Positions 34,567 to 42,835 of a DNA stretch of 64,000 nt are shown one piece after another. Below the pieces are notes generated by a model, which was not told where the DNA came from, searched no databases, and saw only the letters and a program-made list of their open reading frames with translations. The position numbers and the translations under genes were made by a program. Origin of the DNA: Peribacillus huizhouensis. GTDB lineage: Bacteria > Bacillota > Bacilli > Bacillales > DSM-1321. The first letter of the stretch is position 1, and each line of letters starts with the position of its first letter. The stretch spans positions 365,359 through 429,358 of the forward strand of contig NZ_JACJHX010000004.1 in assembly GCF_014138605.1 (NCBI RefSeq). Reading direction: 5' to 3'.

Positions 34567-35907
34567 TTATGACTTCAGCCATTCTAAAGAAAATTTACTA
34601 AATTGTATATCCATTTTATTCCAATCGTTATAATCGTGAACTCGTTCGTATAGGACTCCAATCTCCCCATTTTGAAGGACAGTTAAGCAAGAATATCCAT
34701 AAAAACCTTCTTCAATTACTTTACTGTATGGCCATGTTTTCCCACCATCTTCACTTAAGCGAACGGTTCCTTTGATCCTAGTCTCCTCATCATTTGGATT
34801 TGAGAATAATACCCTTACTTTTCCATCTCCTAGATCAGGATAGAGCGCTACACTTGACTGACAAATTGGATCGACCAAAGCCATGTCAAAGGTTACTTCC
34901 TCCCATGTTTCCCCACCATCTTTACTAGTTGTTACAGCAGTCCTTTTAATTTCATAATGATTACGTAAATAATATTTCAATTCACCTGTAGGCAATTCAA
35001 TTACTTGCGATTCTGTCAAATATTGTTTACCTTCTGAGATTGTTTCAGCGGATAGAATTTCACCGTCCAATTCTCTTCCATCATTTGGCGATTCCCCACG
35101 CTGCCATGTTAATCCATAATCATCACTATAAATACAAGCACAGGACAGGTGACCTGCTTCGTTAGAGAAGTAAATTGGGAAAACTAATCTGCCTGCATGT
35201 TTCCCTTGCTTTAATTGAATCCCACGCCCTGGACCTGAGCCAATAAACTTCATCCATTCTTCTTTCACCATGACATTCAATTCTCTTGGTTTTGACCAAG
35301 TACAGCCATCATCTTCACTCTGAATGATTTGTAAAAAGCAAGTTCTCGCTTCTAGTAAACTTTCATTTGCATCGATTCCTTTTTTCAAATAGATATTTCC
35401 ATGTAGCTGATTCTCTTTATTTACAGTTCCTTGATCGTCTACTGTATAGTCTGTTAAATTGTTGTCTGAATCATAGACTTGCCCATCTTTTGCAAGGAAA
35501 TAAATATGACCGTTTTGATCATACAATTTCCGACGCCCATCTGAATCAAAGCCAATTCCTGATTCACTATTCCAAAGACCAACTCCGCCTGGACTATGGC
35601 AGAAAATCATAAATATCGTGCCAGTTTCTTCATCTTCTAAAAGTGATGTATCAATTGCCGCTGCTCCATCTAACCCTTCCCCTGGATAGGCAACTAATTT
35701 TTGCGCAGATCCCCATGTTTCTCCGTTATCCACACTACGGCGAATCGTCACGTCAATTTTATTAGGGTTGTCTCTTTGATCAACAAGCCTTGCATCGATT
35801 CCTGCAATGACAGTTCCTTTCGATGTTGTAATCATAGATGGTATTCGATATGATTTAGAATCTGCAAAACCTGGATAAAAGATCGCTTCTGAATGGATAT
35901 TAGACAT
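34567..35907 (-). CDS. Intracellular GH33-type exo-alpha-sialidase
   Basis: This 446-residue enzyme should remove terminal sialic acid from glycans. Family features are present: the RIP motif SYRIPSM, DARLVDQRDNPNKIDVTIRR with the acid/base-type Asp region, five Asp boxes (SVDNGETWG, SEDDGCTWS, SDDYGLTWQ, SKDGGETWE, SEDGGKTWP), GSGPGRGIQL, TESQVIELPTGE with the nucleophile-pair Glu, YYLRNH, and GYSCLTVLQNGEIGVLYE with the catalytic Tyr. There is no signal peptide, so it probably acts in the cytoplasm on imported oligosaccharides. AAAGGAG lies eight bases before the chosen ATG; 20 residues upstream are unlikely. No sialic acid lyase or kinase is nearby. Confidence 0.92.
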   Translation of the reverse strand: MSNIHSEAIFYPGFADSKSYRIPSMITTSKGTVIAGIDARLVDQRDNPNKIDVTIRRSVDNGETWGSAQKLVAYPGEGLDGAAAIDTSLLEDEETGTIFMIFCHSPGGVGLWNSESGIGFDSDGRRKLYDQNGHIYFLAKDGQVYDSDNNLTDYTVDDQGTVNKENQLHGNIYLKKGIDANESLLEARTCFLQIIQSEDDGCTWSKPRELNVMVKEEWMKFIGSGPGRGIQLKQGKHAGRLVFPIYFSNEAGHLSCACIYSDDYGLTWQRGESPNDGRELDGEILSAETISEGKQYLTESQVIELPTGELKYYLRNHYEIKRTAVTTSKDGGETWEEVTFDMALVDPICQSSVALYPDLGDGKVRVLFSNPNDEETRIKGTVRLSEDGGKTWPYSKVIEEGFYGYSCLTVLQNGEIGVLYERVHDYNDWNKMDIQFSKFSLEWLKS

Positions 35908-36102
35908 GTGAATAGCTCCTTTTATTTTAATAATAGATACTCTAATTTCATTATGTTCTACATTCAAGCTGGAATATGTAATAAAAAAAGAATGCTTAAT
36001 ACCCTTTTCTACGCTATTTTCCTGATAATGGACATATCTTTATCAACCATATCAGGTTATCTTTAACAAAATGACAAATCCCAAGAAGACTGCTTATTAT
36101 GA
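35908..36102. other. Upstream region of the sialidase gene
   Basis: About 195 bp of AT-rich DNA separates the terminator-like hairpin from the sialidase gene. It could carry a promoter; no cre box is seen. Confidence 0.3.
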
Positions 36103-36151
36103 AAGGGTCGTACCTAGTCATCTACTATAAAGCGTGTACAGGTAGACCCTT
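36103..36151 (-). terminator. Terminator-like hairpin after the LplA-type gene
   Basis: AAGGGTC..TACCT and AGGTA..GACCCTT form a stem of about 12 bp around a loop of about 25 bases, followed by TTTCATAATAA on the minus strand. The T-tract is weak, so partial read-through into the sialidase group is possible. Confidence 0.5.
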
Positions 36152-36176
36152 CCATAGAAAACTGCTTATTTCCTTA

Positions 36177-37868
36177 TTACTTCATTAAATCTGATACTTT
36201 GTCTGCTTTATCCATCTCAGCAAGAACATCTTTTCCGCCATTATTCAACCAGTTTTCAACATATTTATCCCATTCTTTATCGATGTCAATCTCCCCTACA
36301 ATCGCTTTCATTCTAAATTCATCGACGATTGTTTTTAGGTTTCCTTTGTAGCGCAACTGCATTTCTTTCATTTTTGTTTTATTTAAAACATCCCATTTAT
36401 ATGGACGAATTAACATATTTTCTTTTACATCATCACGAGCAAAGAATTCTTTTCTCAGATTCATCGTATATTCTGATGTAAACCACTGTACTCTTTCTTT
36501 ATCATACGTACGGAAGTTATAAGCCCAGAAGCCAGAATTTCCTTCTTCAGCTGCATATTCAGGGCGAACTATTAAGGCAGATTTTTCAGGCTCTCCTTCC
36601 CAATCTGAATGTACGCCAACTTCGCCATAAAGCGTCCATCTTGCATCATTATCTAAGTTGATATAATCAAAGATTTGGAGAATTCTTGCTAATTCCTCAT
36701 CTGTTACATCTTTAGAAACATAGAATGCATCTGCTAAATTACCAACTGGTATAAATGAGGCAACACCCTGCTTTCCATCTTTACCAATTTCCGGAGCAGT
36801 AGCTAAAATTTTTGCAGTAGAATTTGGATTTTCCACAAGGTTTTGTGGAGCTCGTCCTTTAGTCCAGTCATCATTTGCAAGATATGAAGATTGTGCAGTA
36901 TAGTAACCGATTTTACCTTGTTTGTATTTTTCCCAGCTCTTTTTAATATCAAGTGTTGTAAATTCAGGGTCAATTAAGCCCATATCATACCATTTAGCTA
37001 ATAACTTCAAATACTCTTTATATTTCTTAGAAATCTCTGTAACGACTAATTGATCATCTTCGATAAAGTTATAATCCGGAGCTAATCCAAATGCCCCCAT
37101 TAATGAAACTGCCCAGTGCATTTGATCATTATATGGAGAAATCGCATACGTATCATTTTTGCCGTTTCCATCTGGATCATCAAATGTAAACGCTTTAAAA
37201 ATTTCTTCTACTTCTTCAAGTGTATAAGCTTTATCCGTATAGTAAATTTTCTCACGTGCACCGCTTGGGCCAACTTGTTTAATTTCCCCTGGTGGGTCAA
37301 TCCCTAGTTTTTCTAACCAGTCTAGACGGAATGTTGGTGTCCAAGTTAATCCATCAACATGTGAATATAAACCTATTAAACTCAAATATTCATTATCGGA
37401 GCCTGCTGATTTGTTCATATCAAGTCCAGGTGGGTTTTCCTCTAACATTTTCATATAACGTGGTGCATACTTTTCAAGCATTTCTTTCGGGATTGTTCGA
37501 ATTAGACCTGCATCAAACAACTCTTTCGCTGTCTTTGGTTCTCCATTAAAAGCAAATGTATCAGGTAAATCACCAGAAGCAACCATTAAGTTCACTTGGT
37601 CTTTATTCCAAGTATCTACTTTTGTGTTGATAATTTTAACGTTAAATTGCTCTTCTAATCTCTTTTGCACATAGTTACCATCTTCCGCTTTTCCTTTTGT
37701 CACTGATCCAGATAAGTTTAATTCAATGATATCTGAATAATCCCCAGCATCCGGCAAACTAGCAATATCAACCTTTTTCCCTGAAGTTGCTTCATTATTA
37801 GAGCAAGCTGTTAAAAATAAAGCACTTGCTAAAGCTGCAGTTGAAAGAACCTTTGCATATTTCTTCAT
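36177..37868 (-). CDS. LplA-type ABC transporter binding lipoprotein
   Basis: This 563-residue lipoprotein is the binding protein of a CUT1 importer of the LplA/YtcQ type used for complex oligosaccharides. The lipobox is LTAC (Cys22) followed by SNNEATSGK. Typical stretches are LNLSGSVTKGKAEDGNYVQ, YAPRYMKMLEENPPG, FTFDDPDGNGKNDTYAIS and the C-terminal DKEWDKYVENWLNNGG. Its length of over 550 residues separates it from the shorter family 1 proteins such as the one at 30604. GGGGG lies eight bases before the chosen ATG; the earlier ATG has almost no spacing. It is the third gene of the lplBCA-like order, downstream of two permeases. Confidence 0.94.
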   Translation of the reverse strand: MKKYAKVLSTAALASALFLTACSNNEATSGKKVDIASLPDAGDYSDIIELNLSGSVTKGKAEDGNYVQKRLEEQFNVKIINTKVDTWNKDQVNLMVASGDLPDTFAFNGEPKTAKELFDAGLIRTIPKEMLEKYAPRYMKMLEENPPGLDMNKSAGSDNEYLSLIGLYSHVDGLTWTPTFRLDWLEKLGIDPPGEIKQVGPSGAREKIYYTDKAYTLEEVEEIFKAFTFDDPDGNGKNDTYAISPYNDQMHWAVSLMGAFGLAPDYNFIEDDQLVVTEISKKYKEYLKLLAKWYDMGLIDPEFTTLDIKKSWEKYKQGKIGYYTAQSSYLANDDWTKGRAPQNLVENPNSTAKILATAPEIGKDGKQGVASFIPVGNLADAFYVSKDVTDEELARILQIFDYINLDNDARWTLYGEVGVHSDWEGEPEKSALIVRPEYAAEEGNSGFWAYNFRTYDKERVQWFTSEYTMNLRKEFFARDDVKENMLIRPYKWDVLNKTKMKEMQLRYKGNLKTIVDEFRMKAIVGEIDIDKEWDKYVENWLNNGGKDVLAEMDKADKVSDLMK

Positions 37869-37882
37869 TGTATATTCCCCCA

Positions 37883-38767
37883 TTATCCTTTTAATGAACC
37901 AATCATAATGCCTTTAACAAAGTATTTCTGTACAAATGGATAGATTAAAACGATTGGACCGATAGAGATGATTACAGTAGCAGCTCTCACATTACTCAAC
38001 ATCAGATCAGCATTAGACATGCCGCCTCCACCCATTTGGCTGCCCGCTTGTGTAAGATCCATCGCAACGAGCATATCCCTTACGACGGTTTGTAAAACAT
38101 CTAATGCATCGTCTTGGATATATATTAAAGCATGGAACCACTCATTCCAATGATATACCGCTGCCCATAATGCTACAGTTGCGATAACAGGTTTCGATAT
38201 TGGAATAATGATTTTTATTAAGATTTGAAAATAATTGGCACCATCAACAATCGCTGATTCTTCAAGCCCTTTATCAATCGTCATAAAATAGTTTCGCATG
38301 ATGATGATAAAGAATACATTAACTGCTGAAGGCAAAATTAATGCGAAGCGGCTGTCAATTAAACCAAGATTTTTAATAAGCAAATAATCAGGAATCATCC
38401 CACCTGAAAAGAACATTGCAATCAAGAAAAAGATTGTAAAAAAGTTTCGGTATGGTAAATCTTTTTTTGAAAGCGGATACGCAGCTAATACTGTAAATGA
38501 AACAATTAATACCGTTCCTACAACGGTCCTAATAATTGTATTTAAATACGCGATCATAATATTTTGGTATGAAAATACAAATGCATAGGCGTCTGGTATC
38601 CACCTGTCCGGCCATAAATTGACTCCGAGACTAGATGCTGCTTCGGCATCTGAGAAGGATAAAACAACTGTCTGCCAAAAAGGGTATAGTACAATAAGTG
38701 AAAATAAGGTAAACCCAGTTACATTTAGAATATCAAATAAAGATATTTTACGTTTTTTTACCGCCAT
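37883..38767 (-). CDS. LplC/YtcP-type ABC transporter permease
   Basis: This is an inner-membrane permease of 294 residues with six membrane segments and the EAA-type loop MTIDKGLEESAIVDGANYF. The C-terminus YPFVQKYFVKGIMIGSLKG is characteristic of the LplC/YtcP group. GGAAGGAGG lies eight bases before the chosen ATG (MAVKKRKISLFD); the longer frame overlaps the upstream permease gene. It works with the other permease and the LplA-type lipoprotein. Confidence 0.95.
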   Translation of the reverse strand: MAVKKRKISLFDILNVTGFTLFSLIVLYPFWQTVVLSFSDAEAASSLGVNLWPDRWIPDAYAFVFSYQNIMIAYLNTIIRTVVGTVLIVSFTVLAAYPLSKKDLPYRNFFTIFFLIAMFFSGGMIPDYLLIKNLGLIDSRFALILPSAVNVFFIIIMRNYFMTIDKGLEESAIVDGANYFQILIKIIIPISKPVIATVALWAAVYHWNEWFHALIYIQDDALDVLQTVVRDMLVAMDLTQAGSQMGGGGMSNADLMLSNVRAATVIISIGPIVLIYPFVQKYFVKGIMIGSLKG

Positions 38768-38783
38768 CTTTATATCCTCCTTC

Positions 38784-39737
38784 CTACCAAATTCCGTGTT
38801 CGCTCTTTCTTCGAATAATCGCATTCGCAGTAAGGATTAACGCTATACCTACAACGTTTTTAAATAAGCCTACAGCTGTTGCATAATCAAATTGGAATTG
38901 CTCTAATCCACTTCGATACACATACGTATCGATAATATCGGCAACTTCATATACTAACGGGTTGTACAAGTTAAGAATTTGATCAAAACCAGCATTTAAA
39001 ACAGCCCCTAGTCGAAGAATAAACATAATGATAACCATTGGCATAATCGATGGAAGTGTAACATGAATCATTTTACGGAATCTTCCTGCTCCATCGATTT
39101 CTGCTGCTTCATATAGCTGAGGATCAATTGATGTAATCGTCGCTAAGTAAATAATCGCTCCCCACCCAAGCTCTTTCCACATATCAGTAAGGATTAAAAT
39201 CGGGATAAAAGAAGCTTTATCAGACATAAAGTTAATAGCATCGCCACCGAAGAATGTAATAATATAGTTGATAATGCCTCGTTGTGGAGAAAATACTTCG
39301 ATTACCATCGCTGATAAAATAACCCATGACATAAAGTGCGGTAAGTACGAGATTGATTGACTCACCTTTTTAAATTTTTCGCTTTTAATTTCATTTAATA
39401 AAATCGCAAAAATAATCGGTGCTGGGAAAACAATTAATAACTTTAATAGACTAATCACGATTGTATTTTGCAATGCCCTAATAAATAAGAAATCGGAAAA
39501 CAATCTTTTAAAATGTTCAAAGTTATTCCATGGACTATCCCAAATACCTAAGCCAGGAGAAAAGTTTTTAAATGCGATCAAAACGCCATACATTGGAATG
39601 TAATGAAAGATAAATAACATGACCATCGGAATAGCCATCATAAAATAAAGCATCTTCATTTTCTTCATTCTAACCCAATTAATATTTTCTTTACGCTTGG
39701 GCTTTGCTTCAACCGCCCTCTCAATTGCTGTTTGCAT
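38784..39737 (-). CDS. LplB/YtcO-type ABC transporter permease
   Basis: This is the first gene of the importer operon, a 317-residue permease with six membrane segments. It has the family stretch MAIPMVMLFIFHYIPMYGVL, an ITSIDPQLYEAAEIDGAGRF coupling loop and the C-terminus VGLFKNVVGIALILTANAI. AGGAGG precedes the ATG, and a perfect cre box lies about 25 bases upstream. The YesM/YesN-type genes just upstream are the usual regulators of such importers. Confidence 0.95.
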   Translation of the reverse strand: MQTAIERAVEAKPKRKENINWVRMKKMKMLYFMMAIPMVMLFIFHYIPMYGVLIAFKNFSPGLGIWDSPWNNFEHFKRLFSDFLFIRALQNTIVISLLKLLIVFPAPIIFAILLNEIKSEKFKKVSQSISYLPHFMSWVILSAMVIEVFSPQRGIINYIITFFGGDAINFMSDKASFIPILILTDMWKELGWGAIIYLATITSIDPQLYEAAEIDGAGRFRKMIHVTLPSIMPMVIIMFILRLGAVLNAGFDQILNLYNPLVYEVADIIDTYVYRSGLEQFQFDYATAVGLFKNVVGIALILTANAIIRRKSEHGIW

Positions 39738-39759
39738 TATATTTCCTCCTCTCTCTTTT

Positions 39760-39774
39760 TTGAAAGCGTTTACT
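39760..39774. promoter_or_regulatory. Perfect cre box before the LplBCA-type operon
   Basis: TTGAAAGCGTTTACT fits every position of the CcpA consensus WTGNAANCGNWNNCW. It lies 23 to 37 bases upstream of the permease start codon, where a bound repressor would block transcription. Confidence 0.82.
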
Positions 39775-39944
39775 GTTTTCAGAATAATATAAAACCACTT
39801 AAAATAGTTCTACTATATTTAGAAAAAATATCACTATTTTAAGCATTAGTAAAAATAGTGTAAAGAATATTTCGTTTTACCTAAAAAAATAAGCTGCCAG
39901 ATGAAATCTCCTACTTCTATTTAAAAAATATTATTTATTATTCA

Positions 39945-40069
39945 AAAAAGTGTCCCATTTGAAGTTCTAGCTCGCACTCACAGTACTATATCCAGATAAT
40001 TTAATACACAAATTAAACTAAGATAGTATTGTGGGGAGAGCTGACTCCATGACTTTTGGGACACCTTTT
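39945..40069 (-). terminator. Distant inverted repeat after the YesM-type kinase gene
   Basis: AAAAGTGTCCC and GGGACACCTTTT are inverted copies separated by about 100 bases, and the outer arm is followed by six T residues on the minus strand. The spacing is long for a terminator, so this assignment is weak. The gap 39775-40078 otherwise contains only AT-rich DNA with the promoter of the importer. Confidence 0.4.
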
Positions 40070-40078
40070 ACGTAAAAC

Positions 40079-42817
40079 TTATTTAACAATTGGAATAACG
40101 ATTGAAACTTGTGTACCTTCTCCGAACTTACTTTCTATATCAAGGCCATATGTACTACCGAAATGAAGCTTGATCCTTCCATTAACATTGTAAATACCTG
40201 ATTTATTCAACACCTCTGAGATGAGTTGTTTTTTTACTATAGAAAGTTCCTCTTCCTTGATACCAAGAGCATTATCTTTTACGACAATACACACAGTATC
40301 ACCTATGCGTTTGCAGGAAATATGAATCGTTACCATATTCTTGGTTTTTCTAGCACCATGGTGTATCGAGTTTTCAATAACCGGTTGTATAATTAACTTA
40401 ACGGTCTTATACTCCAATATTTCTTCATCAATATCCCAAATACACTCAAAATTATCAAAACGGTATGACATAATTTTAATATACGACTTTGTATAGGCTA
40501 GCTCATCTCGAATAGCGATCATTACCTGTTCTTTATTCGTAATATAGCGGAACAATCTACTTAATGAAATGATCATATCTACCGATTTATCCGTTTCATT
40601 CGCCTCAACGAGATAAATCAAATTATCCAAAGTATTGTAGAGAAAATGAGGGTTAATCTGTGACTGTAGAGCATTAATTTGAATCTCTCGCTTCTCATAT
40701 TTCAGTTGAATTCGTTCTTTATTCGCCTCTAGCGATTCATGCAATAACTCTTCCATCCGCTGAATCATAGTATTGAAGTTTCTAGTTAGTGTATCTACCT
40801 CATCAATTCCAGAAAATTGTTCAGCAATTACATGATGCGACCCTTTTAAATCGAACGTATTGAATAACTTGTTCAACTGGCTAAACGGTCTCAATATTCG
40901 TTTAGAAATCCAGTAGGAAAAAACAAGTAACAATAGAAATATCATGAATAACAAATAAAGATTACTAATAAACAATTGATTGACCTGCTTTTGAATATCA
41001 GTATAATTATATTTCGAAATAAATTTCCAACCTTGTTCTGTTATTCTTGTACTATAAATATGGTCATTTTCCGATAAATCTTCCTTCTGTTTTAAACCCC
41101 CACCAATTTTGAGTGGATTTTGATGAGAGATAATTTTATTATTTTGATCTACTAACTGCAATTCCAGACCTGATTTACGCCAGTTTGAATAAAAGTTTGC
41201 TAGTTGATTACTATCAATATCAGCCGTAATGTAACCTATCGCTTTTGAATAATTGTCAGGTGAAAATATTGGCATCCCTATAATTATTGTCACATTATTA
41301 AAATGGTTTCTTTCCAATGTATAGCTTATTTTTCGGTCAGAATTTAATAAAGTTTGATAAAATTCATCATTTAATCGTTTCGGATGACTATAGTTGTTCG
41401 TATACAAAAATTCACCATTTTGATTATAAATCCAAATATTCTGTTTCATTAATTCGGAATATTTCTTTTTATCTAATAATTCTTGTCCTATTTCATCCTT
41501 TTTCTTATTCTGTATTTTATACTGGAGCGTATTATTAAGTGCGATCCGCGCCATAATGAGTTCTCGCTGTTTAATCTCGTTACTCATAATCCGTGCCATC
41601 TTTTCATGTACCGTGTGATAACTTTCCTGTAAATCCTCCGTAACGATTTTAGATGTTTGCCAATAAAAGATCACCATAAATATAACAAGAGGCAGCAAAA
41701 TGGTCATTAAAAAATAAAAAAAGAAACGTTCTCGTAAACTCATTTTAATACGCCTATTATGATGCTTTTGAAAAAGACTGCGATAATTTCTGCTTTCCTC
41801 ATATTCTTTTAATGATGATAACAATTGATATAAAGGTTGAAGTACTTTTCTACCGACTATTCTTGAAAATATAAAAGCAATTAATACAGTAAAAATAAAA
41901 ATAAGAGCAATCACTATCAATGTTGTTTGAATTTGTTTTGAATAATAGCCTAATTGTTCCGCATAAATGAGTTGGAATTTATAAAAAGGAATGCTGGAAT
42001 AATGGAGTTCCACATCATCTCGCTTTAATGACAATCCTTTTTTACGATGTTCCAATCGATCTATCTCGTTAGGTATATTTCCATCTACTTGACTTCCTTT
42101 GAAAAGCATCTCTCCTTTTCTGTCAAATAAAGCAATTTGATCTGCATAAAAAATATGGTCATCTAAACTACTCATATTAATAAAAAGTAATATGACCCCT
42201 TTATGTTGACCGTCTGCCGAGACAATATTCGATCCAAAATACATTTGATTATTCAAGTTATTCGAGTAAGTTCCCTCTTTCCAGTTCACATCACTTGATG
42301 AAGGATGCACAATCATTTTGTCTGTCTCACCGATCGATACAAAATGATAATTACTTTCTACTTCATTTATAAATTTCATTCCATTAAACTTGTAATCTAC
42401 ATATTTGCTGTCTGAGCTAAATTGAGATTCTGGTGTAATAATCAGAATACTATCAACAAGTTCGTTGCTCTTTCTAATGGAATACAAGTATTCTTCAAGG
42501 CTTTTCAACTGATAATATTTTTCGGAAGGACTAAGTTCAGAACTAGTCAATTCGTCAATATATCGAATCACAATTTCATTTGCCTTCAAATTGTTCATTG
42601 TCTCGTACATATTATTAAACTTGATTTGTACTTCGTTAGATATCTGATCCATTCTTAATTGGGTAGTCTCTTCTTTTTTTTCTTCAATAAATTTCTTTAT
42701 TTCCACATAATAAATAGAACTTATTAGCAAAAGGAAAATCGACACTGCAATCAATGAAAACATTAGTAAAAAGTTTTGAAAAGGGTACTTTCCCACTATC
42801 CCTATTTTTTTCCTCAT
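40079..42817 (-). CDS. YesM-type sensor histidine kinase with two sensor modules
   Basis: This membrane kinase of 912 residues is much longer than the usual YesM (about 580). The first half has a membrane segment at about 14-35, an extracytoplasmic domain and a second segment at about 296-318. A second complete module follows: RERFFFYFLMTILLPLVIF (about 368-388), another extracytoplasmic domain, and a fourth segment SNLYLLFMIFLLLLVFSYW near 625. Then come HAMP, the His-kinase box SQINPHFLYNTLDNL with His724, and ATPase motifs (VIENSIHHGARK, VVKDNALGI). GGAGG precedes the ATG. It is co-transcribed with the YesN-type regulator 18 bp upstream and should sense the carbohydrate taken up by the neighbouring importer. 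Confidence 0.92.
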   Translation of the reverse strand: MRKKIGIVGKYPFQNFLLMFSLIAVSIFLLLISSIYYVEIKKFIEEKKEETTQLRMDQISNEVQIKFNNMYETMNNLKANEIVIRYIDELTSSELSPSEKYYQLKSLEEYLYSIRKSNELVDSILIITPESQFSSDSKYVDYKFNGMKFINEVESNYHFVSIGETDKMIVHPSSSDVNWKEGTYSNNLNNQMYFGSNIVSADGQHKGVILLFINMSSLDDHIFYADQIALFDRKGEMLFKGSQVDGNIPNEIDRLEHRKKGLSLKRDDVELHYSSIPFYKFQLIYAEQLGYYSKQIQTTLIVIALIFIFTVLIAFIFSRIVGRKVLQPLYQLLSSLKEYEESRNYRSLFQKHHNRRIKMSLRERFFFYFLMTILLPLVIFMVIFYWQTSKIVTEDLQESYHTVHEKMARIMSNEIKQRELIMARIALNNTLQYKIQNKKKDEIGQELLDKKKYSELMKQNIWIYNQNGEFLYTNNYSHPKRLNDEFYQTLLNSDRKISYTLERNHFNNVTIIIGMPIFSPDNYSKAIGYITADIDSNQLANFYSNWRKSGLELQLVDQNNKIISHQNPLKIGGGLKQKEDLSENDHIYSTRITEQGWKFISKYNYTDIQKQVNQLFISNLYLLFMIFLLLLVFSYWISKRILRPFSQLNKLFNTFDLKGSHHVIAEQFSGIDEVDTLTRNFNTMIQRMEELLHESLEANKERIQLKYEKREIQINALQSQINPHFLYNTLDNLIYLVEANETDKSVDMIISLSRLFRYITNKEQVMIAIRDELAYTKSYIKIMSYRFDNFECIWDIDEEILEYKTVKLIIQPVIENSIHHGARKTKNMVTIHISCKRIGDTVCIVVKDNALGIKEEELSIVKKQLISEVLNKSGIYNVNGRIKLHFGSTYGLDIESKFGEGTQVSIVIPIVK

Positions 42818-42835
42818 GCTTGACCTCCAACAGAG

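Noticed and set aside
39775..40078. Possible small RNA or riboswitch before the LplBCA-type operon
   Set aside because: Only a long-range 11-bp inverted repeat is visible; no known riboswitch motif is present.
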